Positions 20,574 to 31,500 are shown, counted from the first letter of the stretch. The stretch is 64,000 bases of DNA from Rubrivivax sp. A210 (GCF_904426505.1 NZ_CAJGBN010000003.1:62001-126000); one strand, 5' to 3'. The notes: generated by a model from the sequence alone, not told the origin. A program made the numbers and translations.

Positions 20574-21137
20574 TCAGGCGTCGACGCCCGATTTCGAGAG
20601 CTTGCGCTGCAGGGTGCGGCGATGCATCCCCAGGGCGCGGGCGGTGGCCGAGATGTTGCTGTTGTTCTCGGCGAGCACGCGAGCGATGTGTTCCTGCTCC
20701 AGCCGCGGCACGGCCAGGGTGTCATCGTCGGGATTGCTTGGGTTGCCGCAGGGCGCCTGCTGGTTGCGCAGCGCACAGGCCACGGTTTCGCCGTCAACCG
20801 GCTTGCACAGGTAGTTGGTGGCGCCCAGCTTGACCGCCTCGATGGCGGTGGGGATGCTGGCGTAGCCGGTCAGCACGACGATGGCGGTGGCCGGGTCGGC
20901 CGCGTTGAGCGCGCGCACGATGCCCAGGCCCGAGCCGTCGGGCAGGCGCAGGTCGACGATGGCGTACTCCGGCGGCGAGCGCTCGATGCGCTGGTTGGCC
21001 GCCTCGATGGTGGAGCAGATCTCGACCACATAGCCGCGCCGGCGCAGCGAGCGCGCCAGCGCCTCGGCCAGCATGGGGTCGTCTTCCAGCAGCATCAGGG
21101 TGGGGCCGTCGTCGGCTTCGAGCACGTCATCCACCAC
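20574..21137 (-). CDS. RegA/PrrA/ActR-family redox response regulator (system 1)
   Basis: This 187-residue regulator has a receiver domain with phospho-acceptor Asp62 (YAIVDLRLPDG) and Lys in YLCKPVD. It ends in a Fis-type HTH with the RegA hallmark ARALGMHRRTLQRKL. RegA proteins control photosynthesis, respiration and fixation genes in response to quinone redox state. I chose the GTG at 21137: AAGGAG lies 7 nt upstream, and the length then matches RegA. The start overlaps the kinase stop by 11 nt. Confidence 0.9.
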   Translation of the reverse strand: MVDDVLEADDGPTLMLLEDDPMLAEALARSLRRRGYVVEICSTIEAANQRIERSPPEYAIVDLRLPDGSGLGIVRALNAADPATAIVVLTGYASIPTAIEAVKLGATNYLCKPVDGETVACALRNQQAPCGNPSNPDDDTLAVPRLEQEHIARVLAENNSNISATARALGMHRRTLQRKLSKSGVDA

Positions 21138-22518
21138 GGGCGATCTCCTTCTTGCGCAGCGAGGCCAGCGGGATACGGATCTCGGCCACCGCGCCGCCGC
21201 CCTGCGCATTGGAAAGCTGCAACTGCCCGTCCAGGCGGGTGATCGTCACCTGGGTCAGGAAGAGACCGACGCCGCGGCCTTCGCCCGGCGGCTTGCCGGT
21301 GACGCAGGCCCGGCCCAACTGGGCCGCCAGCTCGGGCGGGAAGCCGGGCCCTTGGTCGCTGACGCGCAGGCGCAGCTCCGCGGCGGTCCAGCCGACATCG
21401 AGGTAGACCGCCTGCGGCGACACATAGGCAGCGTTGCTGAGCAGGTTGATGACCGCCTGCTGCAGCGCCATGTCGGGCACGATCTCGGGTGCCGGCCGCG
21501 CGGTCTCGATGTGCAGGCGCACCTGGGCGCCCGGGCGCAGCGAGTGGAAGCGCGTCACCACCGATTCGAAGACCTGGTCGGCCGCCATCGTGCCGTCGCC
21601 CGACATCCAGGTATTGCCCGCCAGGCGCAGGCCGTCCAGTGACTTGAGGCAGGCGCTGACGCTGCCTTGCAGCATCTCGAGGCTGCGCTGCAGCGCCGGC
21701 TGGTCGCGGTGTTCATCGCGCATGTCGCCCACCACCGTGGCGATGGTGCTCAGCGGGCTGCCCAGTTCGTGGGCGGCGCCGGCGGCCACCGAGCCCAGCA
21801 CCACGGCGCAGCCGGCGCGCACCTCGCGCTCGTGCATCTCGGTCAGGCGCAGCTGCGTCTGGCGCAGGCTGCTGCAAATGTGAACCACGAAATAGGCCAG
21901 CAGCACGGCCAGCAGGGTGTGGCTGATGAAGCCGCCCACCACCTGCAGGCGCGCGATCATGGCTTCGTCGCCGGGCAAGGGCAGGTTGAAGGCACCCATG
22001 ATCCAGAAGCAGGCGACGCCGAAGGCGGTGGTGCGCATCACGCGGGCCGCCGGCAAGGAGGTGGCGGCCACCACCACGGGCAGGAAGAACATGTCGTGGA
22101 ACGGGTTCCTGGCCCCGCCCGAGACGGCCAGCAATACCGCCAGCACGACGATGTCGACCATGATCTGGCGCGCGAATCGCTCATCGCTGAGGCCGCCGCT
22201 GCGACGCAGGCGTATCAGGCCCAGCATGTTGAAGGTGGCAAAGGGCGCCACGACGAAGGCCAACGTCGTGATCGCGACCTGGTTGAGCGGCGAGCGGTCG
22301 ATGACCGCCAGCGACAGCGCCATGACCGTGATCGCCACCATCCGCGCCGCGATGAGCAGGCGCTGCTGGGTGAGCGCTTCGTCAGCGGCTGAGCGGCAGG
22401 CCGTGAGGGCTGCACCGGCCGCGGCGGTCTCGGCGTCCGATGCAGCGGCCGCACCGGCCGCCCCGGCGGGGAGGAGCCAAGGCTCCCAATTCGAGATCAA
22501 CTTTGCCAGGCGTTGCAT
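21127..22518 (-). CDS. RegB/PrrB-family redox sensor histidine kinase (system 1)
   Basis: This 463-residue membrane kinase has about six hydrophobic segments in residues 55-225. The quinone-binding heptapeptide GGxxNPF appears as GGARNPF at 134-140. The H-box is GAAHELGSPLSTIA with phospho-acceptor His250. Cys290 lies exactly 40 residues later, the same spacing as His225 to the redox-active Cys265 of Rhodobacter capsulatus RegB. The ATPase domain has NLLSNA and DQGPGFP. It is translationally coupled to its regulator. The N-terminal 50 residues are Ala-rich and unusual. Confidence 0.9.
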   Translation of the reverse strand: MQRLAKLISNWEPWLLPAGAAGAAAASDAETAAAGAALTACRSAADEALTQQRLLIAARMVAITVMALSLAVIDRSPLNQVAITTLAFVVAPFATFNMLGLIRLRRSGGLSDERFARQIMVDIVVLAVLLAVSGGARNPFHDMFFLPVVVAATSLPAARVMRTTAFGVACFWIMGAFNLPLPGDEAMIARLQVVGGFISHTLLAVLLAYFVVHICSSLRQTQLRLTEMHEREVRAGCAVVLGSVAAGAAHELGSPLSTIATVVGDMRDEHRDQPALQRSLEMLQGSVSACLKSLDGLRLAGNTWMSGDGTMAADQVFESVVTRFHSLRPGAQVRLHIETARPAPEIVPDMALQQAVINLLSNAAYVSPQAVYLDVGWTAAELRLRVSDQGPGFPPELAAQLGRACVTGKPPGEGRGVGLFLTQVTITRLDGQLQLSNAQGGGAVAEIRIPLASLRKKEIARGG

Positions 22519-22808
22519 TTCAAGCAGGGGAATAGCAAGACGCGCACCGTGTGCCAGCCACTTCGGAAGGCAGGGGGAATTATCAAGCCCAGGGTGGGCG
22601 CCGAAGGGTGGTTTGATCGGTCAAAAGCCCCCGCAATCGCGGGATTCAAACCGCTTTTGCAGGGCTTCCCTTCCCCCTCGTTTGCGGTCCAGGCAGGGCT
22701 GCGGCCCGCCGCCGCAACGGTTTGCGGATTCCCGAATCCGGGAGCGCCCGCGATCCCCCCTGCCAGAGATGGCAAGCCGTTCGGGAGCGCGGAGCCTGCC
22801 ATCGCCTT
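22519..22808. other. 290-nt spacer between the two RegBA-like systems, with palindromes
   Basis: No convincing gene. It contains a 7-bp palindrome with a 2-nt centre at 22725-22740 (CGGATTC, CC, GAATCCG) and a hairpin at 22630-22643 (CCCGC, AATC, GCGGG). In minus-strand sense the hairpin is followed by GGCTTTTG, a possible weak terminator for the upstream system 2. The promoter of system 1 should lie here, but no clear -35/-10 pair is seen. Confidence 0.5.
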
Positions 22809-23357
22809 CTAGGCCTTGGGCGGGAACTTGTTGAGCTTGCGCTGCAGGGTGCGGCGGTGCATGTTCAGTGCCCTCGCGGCGGCCGAGATATTGCCGTCCA
22901 GATTGCTCAGCACGCGCTGGATGTGCTCCCACTCGAGCCGGTCCACCGACAGCGGCCGCTCCGAAGGTGCGACATCGCCGCTGGGGCCCTTGTAGCCGAA
23001 GGCGGCGACGATCTGGTCGGCGGTGGTCGGCTTGGTGAGGTAGTAGGTGGCGCCGTGCTTGATGGCCTCCACCGCGGTGGCAATGCTGCCGTAGCCGGTA
23101 AGCACGATGATGTTGGTGTACTCGTCGGCGGCCTTGAGGTGTTCGATGAGCTTGATGCCCGACATGTCCTGCAGGCGCAGGTCGAGGACGGCGTATTCGG
23201 GCGGCGCGGCGGTGATGCGACGCATGGCAGTGGCGCCATCATGGGCGACATCGACCGTGAATCCTCGCACCTCGAGCGCACGCGCCAGCACCTGGCAGAA
23301 CGTCACGTCGTCGTCGACCAGCAGCAGGCTGGGTCTTTCAGGCTGCGGATTTGCCAT
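22809..23357 (-). CDS. RegA/PrrA/ActR-family redox response regulator (system 2)
   Basis: This 182-residue regulator has a receiver domain with Asp59 (YAVLDLRLQDMSG) and Lys in YLTKPTT. The Fis-type HTH ends ARALNMHRRTLQRKL, nearly the same recognition segment as system 1. I chose ATG 23357; it overlaps the end of the kinase gene by 20 nt. It is the regulator physically nearest to the multicopper-oxidase control region and is a good candidate for binding the boxes at 25062-25361. The near-identical recognition helices suggest that both regulators may read the same sites. Confidence 0.9.
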   Translation of the reverse strand: MANPQPERPSLLLVDDDVTFCQVLARALEVRGFTVDVAHDGATAMRRITAAPPEYAVLDLRLQDMSGIKLIEHLKAADEYTNIIVLTGYGSIATAVEAIKHGATYYLTKPTTADQIVAAFGYKGPSGDVAPSERPLSVDRLEWEHIQRVLSNLDGNISAAARALNMHRRTLQRKLNKFPPKA

Positions 23358-24678
23358 CGGCACTCTTTCTTCTCTCATCGATCTGGATGGCACGCAGCGG
23401 CAGCTTCAGCTCGGCGCGCGCTCCGCCCTGGGGCTCGTTGGCGATCTCCAGCCGCCCGCCCAGGCGCTCGAGGGTGGTCAGGCTCAACGCCAGGCCGGCG
23501 CCCACCGGGCCGCCGGCCTGCCTGGTGGCGCCGCGCGCCACGCTGGCCAGCACCGTGGCTGGGAAGCCGGGGCCGCGGTCGCGCACCACCACCTGCAGGT
23601 CGGTGCTGCTCCAGTCGGCCGCCACCTCCACATGCTGGGGCGAGGCCTGGGCCGCGTTCTGGATCAGGTTCAGGATGGCCTGGCGCAAGGTCTCCTCGGC
23701 CACGATGGTGGGCGGCGGCGTGGTGGCGTCGAGGTGGGCGCGGATGGTGGCGCCCGGGTGCAGGGCGCGGGCGCGCTCGACGATGTTGTCGATGAAGCGA
23801 TCCAGCCTGGCCCCGCTGGCGGCTTCGGCACGCCGCTGACCGGCGGCGACGGCAAGGTTGGAGACGATCTGCTTGCAGGCCTGGACCTGGTCCTCGACGA
23901 TCTGCAGATCCATGCACAGCACCTTGTCGCTGCCGCGCTCGCGCTTGAGCTCGGACACCACCAGGGCCACCGTGCCCAGCGGCGAGCTCAACTCATGTGC
24001 ATAGCCGGCGGCGAGCGCGCCGATGGCACTGGCCGACTCGCTGCGCAGCTGGGCTTCGCGGGCATCGGCCAGCGCACGCTCGCGCTCCCGCAGGGCGAGT
24101 TGCATGCGGTTGAGGAAGTAGGTGAGCAGCGCCGCCGTGAAGAGGTAGTTCACGACCATGCCGTCCTCGTGCAGGTCGTAGACCTCGGTGTGGCCTTCGG
24201 GGTGCAGCAGCGCCACATGGTGGAAGCGCAGCCAGGCGTAGGCCAGCATGGTGGTCACGGCGGTCAGCCACACCCAGCGGGGCCGCAGCGTCGCCGCGGT
24301 GATGGCCATGGGCACGACGAACATCGGCGCAAAAGGATTGGTGGCGCCGCCGGTCAGGTACAGCATGCCCGCGAACAGCGCGATGTCCAGGTGGGCCTGC
24401 AGGAAAAGCTCCAGCGGTGTCACCGATGGCGCCGAGCCCAGGCGCAACCAGGTGAGGGCGGCGATCAGCACCTCGAAGGCCAGCAAAGCCAGCACCGGCG
24501 TGGTCGGTACCTGGACGCCAAAGTGAACTGTCACCACGAATAGCGTGAGCACCTGTGCCACGGGCGTGAAGACGCGCAGGAAGCCAAGAAGGCGCAAGCC
24601 CTGCAGGGGCCCTTCGGAACGGCCCTGCCGTGCGCGGCGGGTGTCCGGCGGCGGCACCTGCGCGGCCTCGTTGTCCAT
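23338..24678 (-). CDS. RegB/PrrB-family redox sensor histidine kinase (system 2)
   Basis: This 446-residue kinase starts at ATG 24678 (MDNEAAQVPPPD). Hydrophobic segments occupy residues 40-200. The quinone-site heptapeptide is GGATNPF at 110-116. The H-box is GYAHELSSPLGTVA with His228, and Cys268 follows at exactly +40, almost the same numbering as RegB His225/Cys265. The ATPase domain shows NLIQNAAQ and DRGPGFP. It is divergent to the multicopper oxidase operon across 910 nt. Its 5' leader contains a 5-bp hairpin at 24765-24779, and a possible -10 (TATATT) lies at 24838-24833. Confidence 0.9.
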   Translation of the reverse strand: MDNEAAQVPPPDTRRARQGRSEGPLQGLRLLGFLRVFTPVAQVLTLFVVTVHFGVQVPTTPVLALLAFEVLIAALTWLRLGSAPSVTPLELFLQAHLDIALFAGMLYLTGGATNPFAPMFVVPMAITAATLRPRWVWLTAVTTMLAYAWLRFHHVALLHPEGHTEVYDLHEDGMVVNYLFTAALLTYFLNRMQLALRERERALADAREAQLRSESASAIGALAAGYAHELSSPLGTVALVVSELKRERGSDKVLCMDLQIVEDQVQACKQIVSNLAVAAGQRRAEAASGARLDRFIDNIVERARALHPGATIRAHLDATTPPPTIVAEETLRQAILNLIQNAAQASPQHVEVAADWSSTDLQVVVRDRGPGFPATVLASVARGATRQAGGPVGAGLALSLTTLERLGGRLEIANEPQGGARAELKLPLRAIQIDERRKSADGKSAA

Positions 24679-25061
24679 CGATGTAAGCACTTGTCTCCCA
24701 AGGTCGAGTGTGTACCTGCAGCGCCTGGCCCCCAGGTTCCGCTGTTTGACTTGAAGCAGCAGAACCCCGAATCCCGGGGGCGGCCTGCGACCCCCTGTCA
24801 CAGCCGGCGGTCGATGCCACGCTGAAGAGCCCAATATAAAGCTGGGATTCGAGCGCCTCGGCGTGGTCAGGCCCGGCTCGCGAGCCACAGTCATCCGGAG
24901 TCGTCAACTTAACAATGGGCGATGACATGGGCCTGAACCCGATTGTCCGACGGCGCGCGGCAGGGGCGCCTCCAGGCCCGGCCTGGTACACGCCTCGAGG
25001 GTGTGGGGGAATGCACACAGACGCTGTCTGCGTGAAAGCGCGGGTGCCCCCTGATGCATGT

Positions 25062-25076
25062 GCGACAACTTGTCGC
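25062..25076 (+). promoter_or_regulatory. RegA/RegR-type box (distal site)
   Basis: GCGACAACTTGTCGC. It fits the RegR-box pattern GNGRCRTTNNGNCGC at every position except the two spacer T bases. It lies about 527 nt before the oxidase start and 208 nt upstream of the main cluster. Site identity is from pattern match only. Confidence 0.6.
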
Positions 25077-25177
25077 GCCTTGTGGGCCCTGGGCGGCGGA
25101 ACCCTGAGCGCGGCTGCCGCTCGAACCGCGGGCTGAAATGGGCAGCCCTCTTTTCTAAGCCCGGTATTTCTGCCTGT

Positions 25178-25191
25178 ACTTACCTGTAAGT
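25178..25191. promoter_or_regulatory. Perfect palindrome, candidate operator
   Basis: ACTTAC, CT, GTAAGT: a 6+6 inverted repeat with a 2-nt centre, flanked by CTGT and GCCT. It sits between the distal and proximal RegA-type boxes. It does not match the RegA pattern and could be the site of a second regulator. No cognate regulator can be named. Confidence 0.4.
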
Positions 25192-25283
25192 GCCTGATTC
25201 TTATGAAAGGCGCTTCCCGGCCGCGCTGAGCGGTGGCGGTTGCTTCGTCTTCACGAGGCTCGTCCCCTATAGAGACTGTCCCT

Positions 25284-25361
25284 GCGACCGGCTGACGCAC
25301 CCCCGCGTCTGCATGCGACAGCTTGTCGCGCGACAGCCTGTCGCATGTGACGATCAGTCGC
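25284..25361 (+). promoter_or_regulatory. Cluster of four RegA/RegR-type boxes
   Basis: Sites: 25284-25298 (GCGACCGGCTGACGC, one consensus mismatch outside the spacer), 25315-25329 (GCGACAGCTTGTCGC), 25330-25344 (GCGACAGCCTGTCGC) and 25347-25361 (GTGACGATCAGTCGC). The last three are almost head to tail, starting 15 and 17 nt apart. The cluster ends at the upstream edge of the putative -35 at 25363, a position suited to activator contact with RNA polymerase. Two RegA-like regulators are encoded next door. Confidence 0.65.
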
Positions 25362-25588
25362 ATTCTTACCAGCAGACACGACTCCTAACATCGCCGCCGA
25401 TAGTGGTGAATATGGCGCAGTAGCGGGTTTTCGAGCCCGCGCCAGGTGCCGATGTAGCCACTTCAAGCGTTCGCCTCCGAGGCGGCGCCGGTGGTGTCTT
25501 GGCAACCCTTCCCCCGAAGCGTTCCCGCAGGCAAGACCGGTCCGTCGACGTGGCGGTTGGTACAGCAAATAGGGAAACGGGGGCTTCG

Positions 25589-28500
25589 ATGAAGCAACAG
25601 GATTTGCCGAAAGAGAAGCGCGACGGGCGCGGGGGGAGCGGATTGATACGCCCCAGCGCGTCGGCCTTCGCACTCATGATGGCCGCCAGCGGCATCATGC
25701 TGGCGTCGGGGGAGGCCTCGGCGGCCATCACCTGCACGCGCACGATCACCGCGGACGTGGTCGCGCTGGACATGCCGATACTGAACAATCGGCTGGGCGC
25801 GTCCAACGTCAACGGTCTGATGTACGCACTGCGTCAAGACGTCGTCGACATCACCACCAACAAGAGCGAGAAGGCCGGCGGCGTGCTGACGGCCGGCAAC
25901 GTCAAGCTGCGCGACGACAAGCGTCCGCGTCCGCTGGTGTTGCGCGTGGCCGCGGGTGACTGCCTGACGGTCAACCTCGCCAACATGCTCAAGACGTTGC
26001 CGAACTCGCGCAACTTCGCCATCGATCGCGACGGCATCGGCAACGATCCCAACCCGGTCACCCCCGACGGCAAGCCCCAGATCACCACCTCGGTGGACGA
26101 GCAGGTTCTTGACCGCCGCGTCGGCTTCCATGCCAACGGCATGCAGCTGCGCACGCTGGGCGGCATCCTGAACGACGGCTCGAACGTCGGTGCCAACGCC
26201 TCCAGCCTGGTGGCCGTGGGTGCCACGCGCACCTACAACCTGTACGCCGAGCGCGAGCAGGTGTACCAGGTCATCAGCCATGGCGCGCTGATCGGCTCGG
26301 ATGCCAACCAGGGCAACACGGCCAACGGTCTGTTCGGTCAGGTCATCGTCGAGCCCAAGGGCGCGAAGATCTACCGCAACACCGTGACCGAAGAAGAACT
26401 GCGCCTGGCCACGCGCACCGCGGCACTCGTCAGCGCCAGCTGCCCGAAGCTCGGCGCCGCCGTGCCCGGCTCGACGACGCTGAAGTACTGCACCACGCTG
26501 GCGGGCCACCCGGTCATCAACTACGAGGCCACCTACCCGAACAGCGCCCCGTGGTCGACCGAAGGCAAGGGCGGCAAGACGATCCTGAACATGGTTCAGG
26601 CCAACAAGATCGTCCACTCCGATGTCGACGCGGCCATCGTCGGCCCCAATGCCGACGGCACCTTCCCGGCCAGCACCTACCCGCTGGAGTCGATCGGCAA
26701 GCGCAACCCGACCTACCCGAACCGCCTTGACCCGTTCCGCGATTTCGCGCAGGTCTGGCACGACGAAGTGGCGAATGCCCAGGCCTACCCTGGCTTCTAC
26801 AACTTCGCCGGCTTCCAGCCGCCCGCCGGCCAGCCCATCGACCCGTTGACGACGGTCTTCGCCTACCTGCTCAAGGGTGTGCGCGACAAGTTCATGATCA
26901 ACTACGGCTCGGGTGGCATCGGCACCGAGATCCTGTCCAATCGCCTTGGCGTCGGTCCCAGCTATGACTGCCTGGACTGCGCCTACGAGGAGTTCTTCCT
27001 CACCCACTTCACGGTGGGCGAAGTGGCGCAGCTGGTCGACATCCCGGCGAATGCCGGCCTCGAGACCATCACGCCGCAGAACGTTCTGAACATCCTGCTG
27101 TTCCTGAAGAACGGCACGCCCGCACTGACCCCGGCCGAGCAGCAGTTTGTCGCCGCCCTGGGCCCCAAGGCCACCAAGGCCTACTACCCGGACGATCCGG
27201 CGAACATCAACCACAGCTACATCGGTGATTTCGTCAAGTTCCGCAACACGCACAACGGCTTCGAGCAGCACGTCTTCCACCTGCACAACCACCAGTGGCT
27301 GTTCAACCCGAACGACGACAACTCGAACTACCTCGACGCCCAGGGCATCGGCCCCGGCATGGGCTACACCTACGAGATCGCCAACGGCGGCTCGGGCAAC
27401 CGCAACAAGTCGGCCGGCGACGCCATCTACCACTGCCACTTCTACCCGCACTTCGCGCAGGGCATGTGGTACATGTGGCGTATCCATGACACGATGGAAA
27501 CCGGCACCAAGCTGGCGGTTTCGGGCAACGGCTTCCATACCGTTCCCTTCGCGCTGAAGGACGGCACCCCCGCCGCCGGTTCGCGCGCCCTGCCTGACGG
27601 CGAACTCACGGTCGGCACGCCGATGGTCGCGCTCGTTCCGCTGCCCGGCAAGGGCCTGGCCCCGATGCCCGCTGCCGGCACCACCGTCGTCGCGGTCGAC
27701 CGCAACGGCGCTGCCCCTGGCGGCACCTCCAGCCAGACCAAGCTCAACTACGCCGCCATCGCCGGCGCCGACGGCAAGTTCGGCACCGCCGACGACGTGA
27801 ACCCGGGTTACCCGTTCTGGGTGGCCGGCATCGCCTGCGAGAACGGCGCCACCTGCGAAGAAGGCATCGTCGGCCAGCGTCCGTCGACCCCGCCGCTGGA
27901 CATGGTCACCAAGGACCAGGCCATCGCCATGACCGATGCCGTGACCGGCGTCGAGCCCTACAAGAGCTACTCGGCCGCGATGAAGGCCAACTTCATCAAC
28001 CTGGCCGGTGACTACCACCAGATGCACGGCGGTCTGCCGCGCCACGCGCTGCACGGCGTCGCCGCCGGCGGCCAGGCCGCGCCCACCATCGCCGGTATCG
28101 TGAGCCCGGTCGACCTGACCAAGATCATGGCCAAGGCCAAGCCGGTGTTCTACCCCGAGGGTGGCACCGACGTGGAGCGCGCCGCCATGGCCTTCCACTC
28201 GCGTGGCAACATCGCCAGCTACAAGCAGACCACGGCCGGTGCCGTGTCGGCCGCGACCTTCCGCGTCAACGCCAGCCCGTCGGTTCCGGGCGCGGTCTTC
28301 AGCGACCCCTGCCAGGATGACGCCGGCCTGCCGGTGGCCTCCAACGGCACCAACCAGTGGAACAGCGCCAGCTACACCACGCCGCTGGTCAGCCTGCCTT
28401 CGGGCCCCTTCGGCTCGTACACGCCGCGCGTCTACAAGGGCGCCAACATCCAGTACGACGCCGTGCTGAACAAGGTGGGCTACCACTACCCGCAACAGCG

Positions 28501-31500
28501 CATCGTCTCCCTGTGGGAAGACGCGCTGCCGGTGATCGAGAAGACCAAGCCGGGTGAGCCGCTCGTGATGCGGATGAACACCTTCGACTGCACGATGTAC
28601 CACCACACCAATCTCGTGCCGGAAACGTTCGAGATGGATGACTACCAGCTGCGCACGCCGACCGACATCATCGGCCAGCACATCCACCTGCCGAAGTGGG
28701 ACCTGACCACGACCGACGGTGCCGCCAACGGCTGGAACTACGAAGACGGCACGCTGTCTGCCGGCACGGTGCGCGAGCGCATCCACGCCATCAACTGCTT
28801 CAACGGCCACGCCATCGACTGCCACTTCGGCGCCCTCCCGGGCCCGGGCACGGCTGCCGCCCTGCACCCCGAAAAGCACGCCTTCTTCCCCGCGGCCGGC
28901 CCCGGCAACGTGGATTGGATGGGTGCGCGCGTCACGCTGCAACGCTGGTTCGCCGACCCGATGCTCAACGTCCAGCACGTTGACCGCGGCCTCGGCATCA
29001 TCTTCACCCACGACCACTACGGTCCGTCCACCTTCCAGCAGATCGGCCTGTACTCCACGGTGCTGATCGAGCCGTCCAAGTCGACCTGGAAGCACAGCGA
29101 AACCGGCAACCTGCTGGGCTGCGCCTCGCCGGCCGGCGTGGCTCCGTTCTCGCCGACCGACGTCGGCCAGGCCCCGCGCGACCAGCTGCCTGGCGGCTGC
29201 CGCAACGACGGCGGCCCGACCTCGTGGCAAGCCGCCATCGAGACGACCGACCTGGACGGTGACAACAAGAACGACAGCTTCCGCGAGTTCTACTTCGAGT
29301 ACACCGACTTCCAACACGCGTACGAAGCCGGCGTCTACGTCGGTGCCGGCACCCGTGGCGAGCAGAACGGCGACTTCGACGAGAAGGCCTACCTGGGCTT
29401 TGCCCCGGCGCTGCAAGACCTGTTCTACCCTGACCCGAGCCATGCTCCGGCCGATGGCCTGTTCCCGGCGTTCGCGCCTGGTGCGGTGCAGTCGGACACC
29501 TTCCGCTTCGCGATCGCCCCGCCGCTGATCAAGCCGATCTTCCCGATCCTGCCCGACCTCTCGGTCGAGAAGGCGGTCACGATGGCCAATGGCGCGCTGT
29601 CCTTCGCCCCGGTGGTGAACGAAGAAGTCCCGGGCAAGGTGCGTGAGTGCATCCAGCGTCCGTGCCCGACCTCGATCGACTTCCTCGAGCCCGGCATGTT
29701 CGTCGTCAACTACCGCAACGAACCCGGTTCGCTGCGCGTCTTCGACCCGAGCAAGACCGGTCCCGACGGCAAGAGCGGTGCCCAGGCCGACGGCCAGGCC
29801 GGCGACCTTGCCTACGTGCTCTCGTCCACCGTCGTTCGCGCGATTCCGGACCTGAACCGCATGCCCATCCTGGGTGACGTGGCTGCCGCGCCCGTCCAGA
29901 CCAGCATCCTGCCGCCGACCAATATGGCTGTGACGACGTTCCCGCCGCACATCAATATCGCCGGCTACGAGCAGAAGGACCCCTACACCCCGATGCTGCG
30001 CACCTACTCGGGTGACCGCGTCCGCATCAAGGCGCAAGCCGGTGGTGACGAAGAAGAGCACAGCGTGTCGATCCACGGCATCAAGTGGCTCAAGACCGGC
30101 TCCGGCCATGGTCGCGGTGTCAACTCGGGCTGGGTCAACCAGTCTTCGGGTGGCATCTCCGAGCAGTTCACGATGGCCTCGCCGGTCTTCATGGACTTCA
30201 GCCAGAAGGCGGGTACCGCCGACTACCTGTACATGATGGACGCCTACCAAGACGGCATCTGGAACGGTAACTGGGGCCTCATGCGCAACTACAACACGCT
30301 GCAGGCCAACCTGCATGCGCTGCCGAACAACGTGCGTCCGGTGCAGCCGTTCAACCGCGCGCTGTTCCAGTCTGGTGACAAGGCGGTCTGCCCGCTGAAC
30401 GCGCCGGTCAAGACCTTCAACATCACGGCTGTGGCTGCCAACCTCGTGCTGCCTGCCGTCCCCGGTGTGACCATCACGCCGACGGGCGACCAGGTGCTGC
30501 GTGCCGGCACGCCGAACCTCCAGCTGGGCCAACTGCCCACTGGCGTGGCCCTGAACACCCTGCATGCAGGCGGCCCGCTCACGGGCACCGGCACGCTGGT
30601 CTACAACACCCGCACCACCCCGGTGACGGGCACGGCCCAAGGCATCACGGTCAACGAGACCGGCCCGCTGCATGACCCGACCGGCATGATGTATGTCATG
30701 TCTTCGGATCTCGACGCCGCTGGCAAGCTCAAGGCCGGTGTCAAGGTCGAGCCGCTGGTGCTGCGTGTCAACGCCGGCGACTGCGTGCAAGTGACGCTGG
30801 ACAACAAGCTGCCCGCCGTGGCCAGCGACCTGCCGAACTACAACGAGTTCCGCCACGCCGTCAAGCGTGACCGCCTCCATCCGGAGGGCTCGACCCACTT
30901 CGGCGTCAACCTGATCCGTCCTTCCAGCGAAGTGGGCTTCCACACCCAGCTGCTCGAATACGACGTGACCAAGTCCGACGGCACCAACGTCGGTATCAAC
31001 CCGGTGCAGACCGTGGCCCCTGGCGCCCCCGCCCGGACCTACACGTTCTACGCTGGCGACCTGCGCCTGGCCGAACTGCCGCAAGTCGGCAATGCCGCCC
31101 AGTTCAACCTCGACGCCGTGCTGGCGACCGCGATCGAATTCGGTCCGGTCAACGCCCTGCCGGCCGACAAGCTCAAGCAGCCCCAGAAGGGCCTGTTCGG
31201 TGAAATGGTGGTTCACCCCCGCGGTGCGACCATTGCCTACCCGGTGGCGGGCTCGCGCGCCACGGCTGACATCACGGCTCCGGCCCTGGCCCAGTCCGTG
31301 ACCAACCTGCTGACCAACACGCTGCCGGCAACGACGGCGCAGACCTACCGCGACTTCGGTCTCGTGTGGCAGAAGATGATGAACTACCGCTATGCGTCGG
31401 GTAATGCCGTGCAGAACGAGTCCGAGGAAGGCCCGGGCACGCCCGAGAATGCCGCGCACACGGTTCTCAACGCCGCCAACTACGGTGCCGAGCCGACGTT

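Larger units (their letters stand above)
24679..25588. promoter_or_regulatory. 910-bp divergent control region between RegB-like kinase and multicopper oxidase
   Basis: No convincing coding sequence is present. The region holds one RegA/RegR-type box at 25062, a cluster of such boxes at 25284-25361, a 12-bp palindrome at 25178, and a possible -10 TAACAT at 25386-25391 with a weak -35 TTCTTA 17 nt upstream (25363-25368). That pair would start transcription near 25398 and leave a leader of about 190 nt before ATG 25589. The base composition is visibly less GC-rich than the surrounding genes, as expected of a promoter region. Confidence 0.65.

Noticed and set aside
22497..22802. Frame of 101 codons in the spacer between the two redox systems
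   Set aside because: It overlaps the kinase start and contains palindromes; composition is not protein-like and no start signal is seen.
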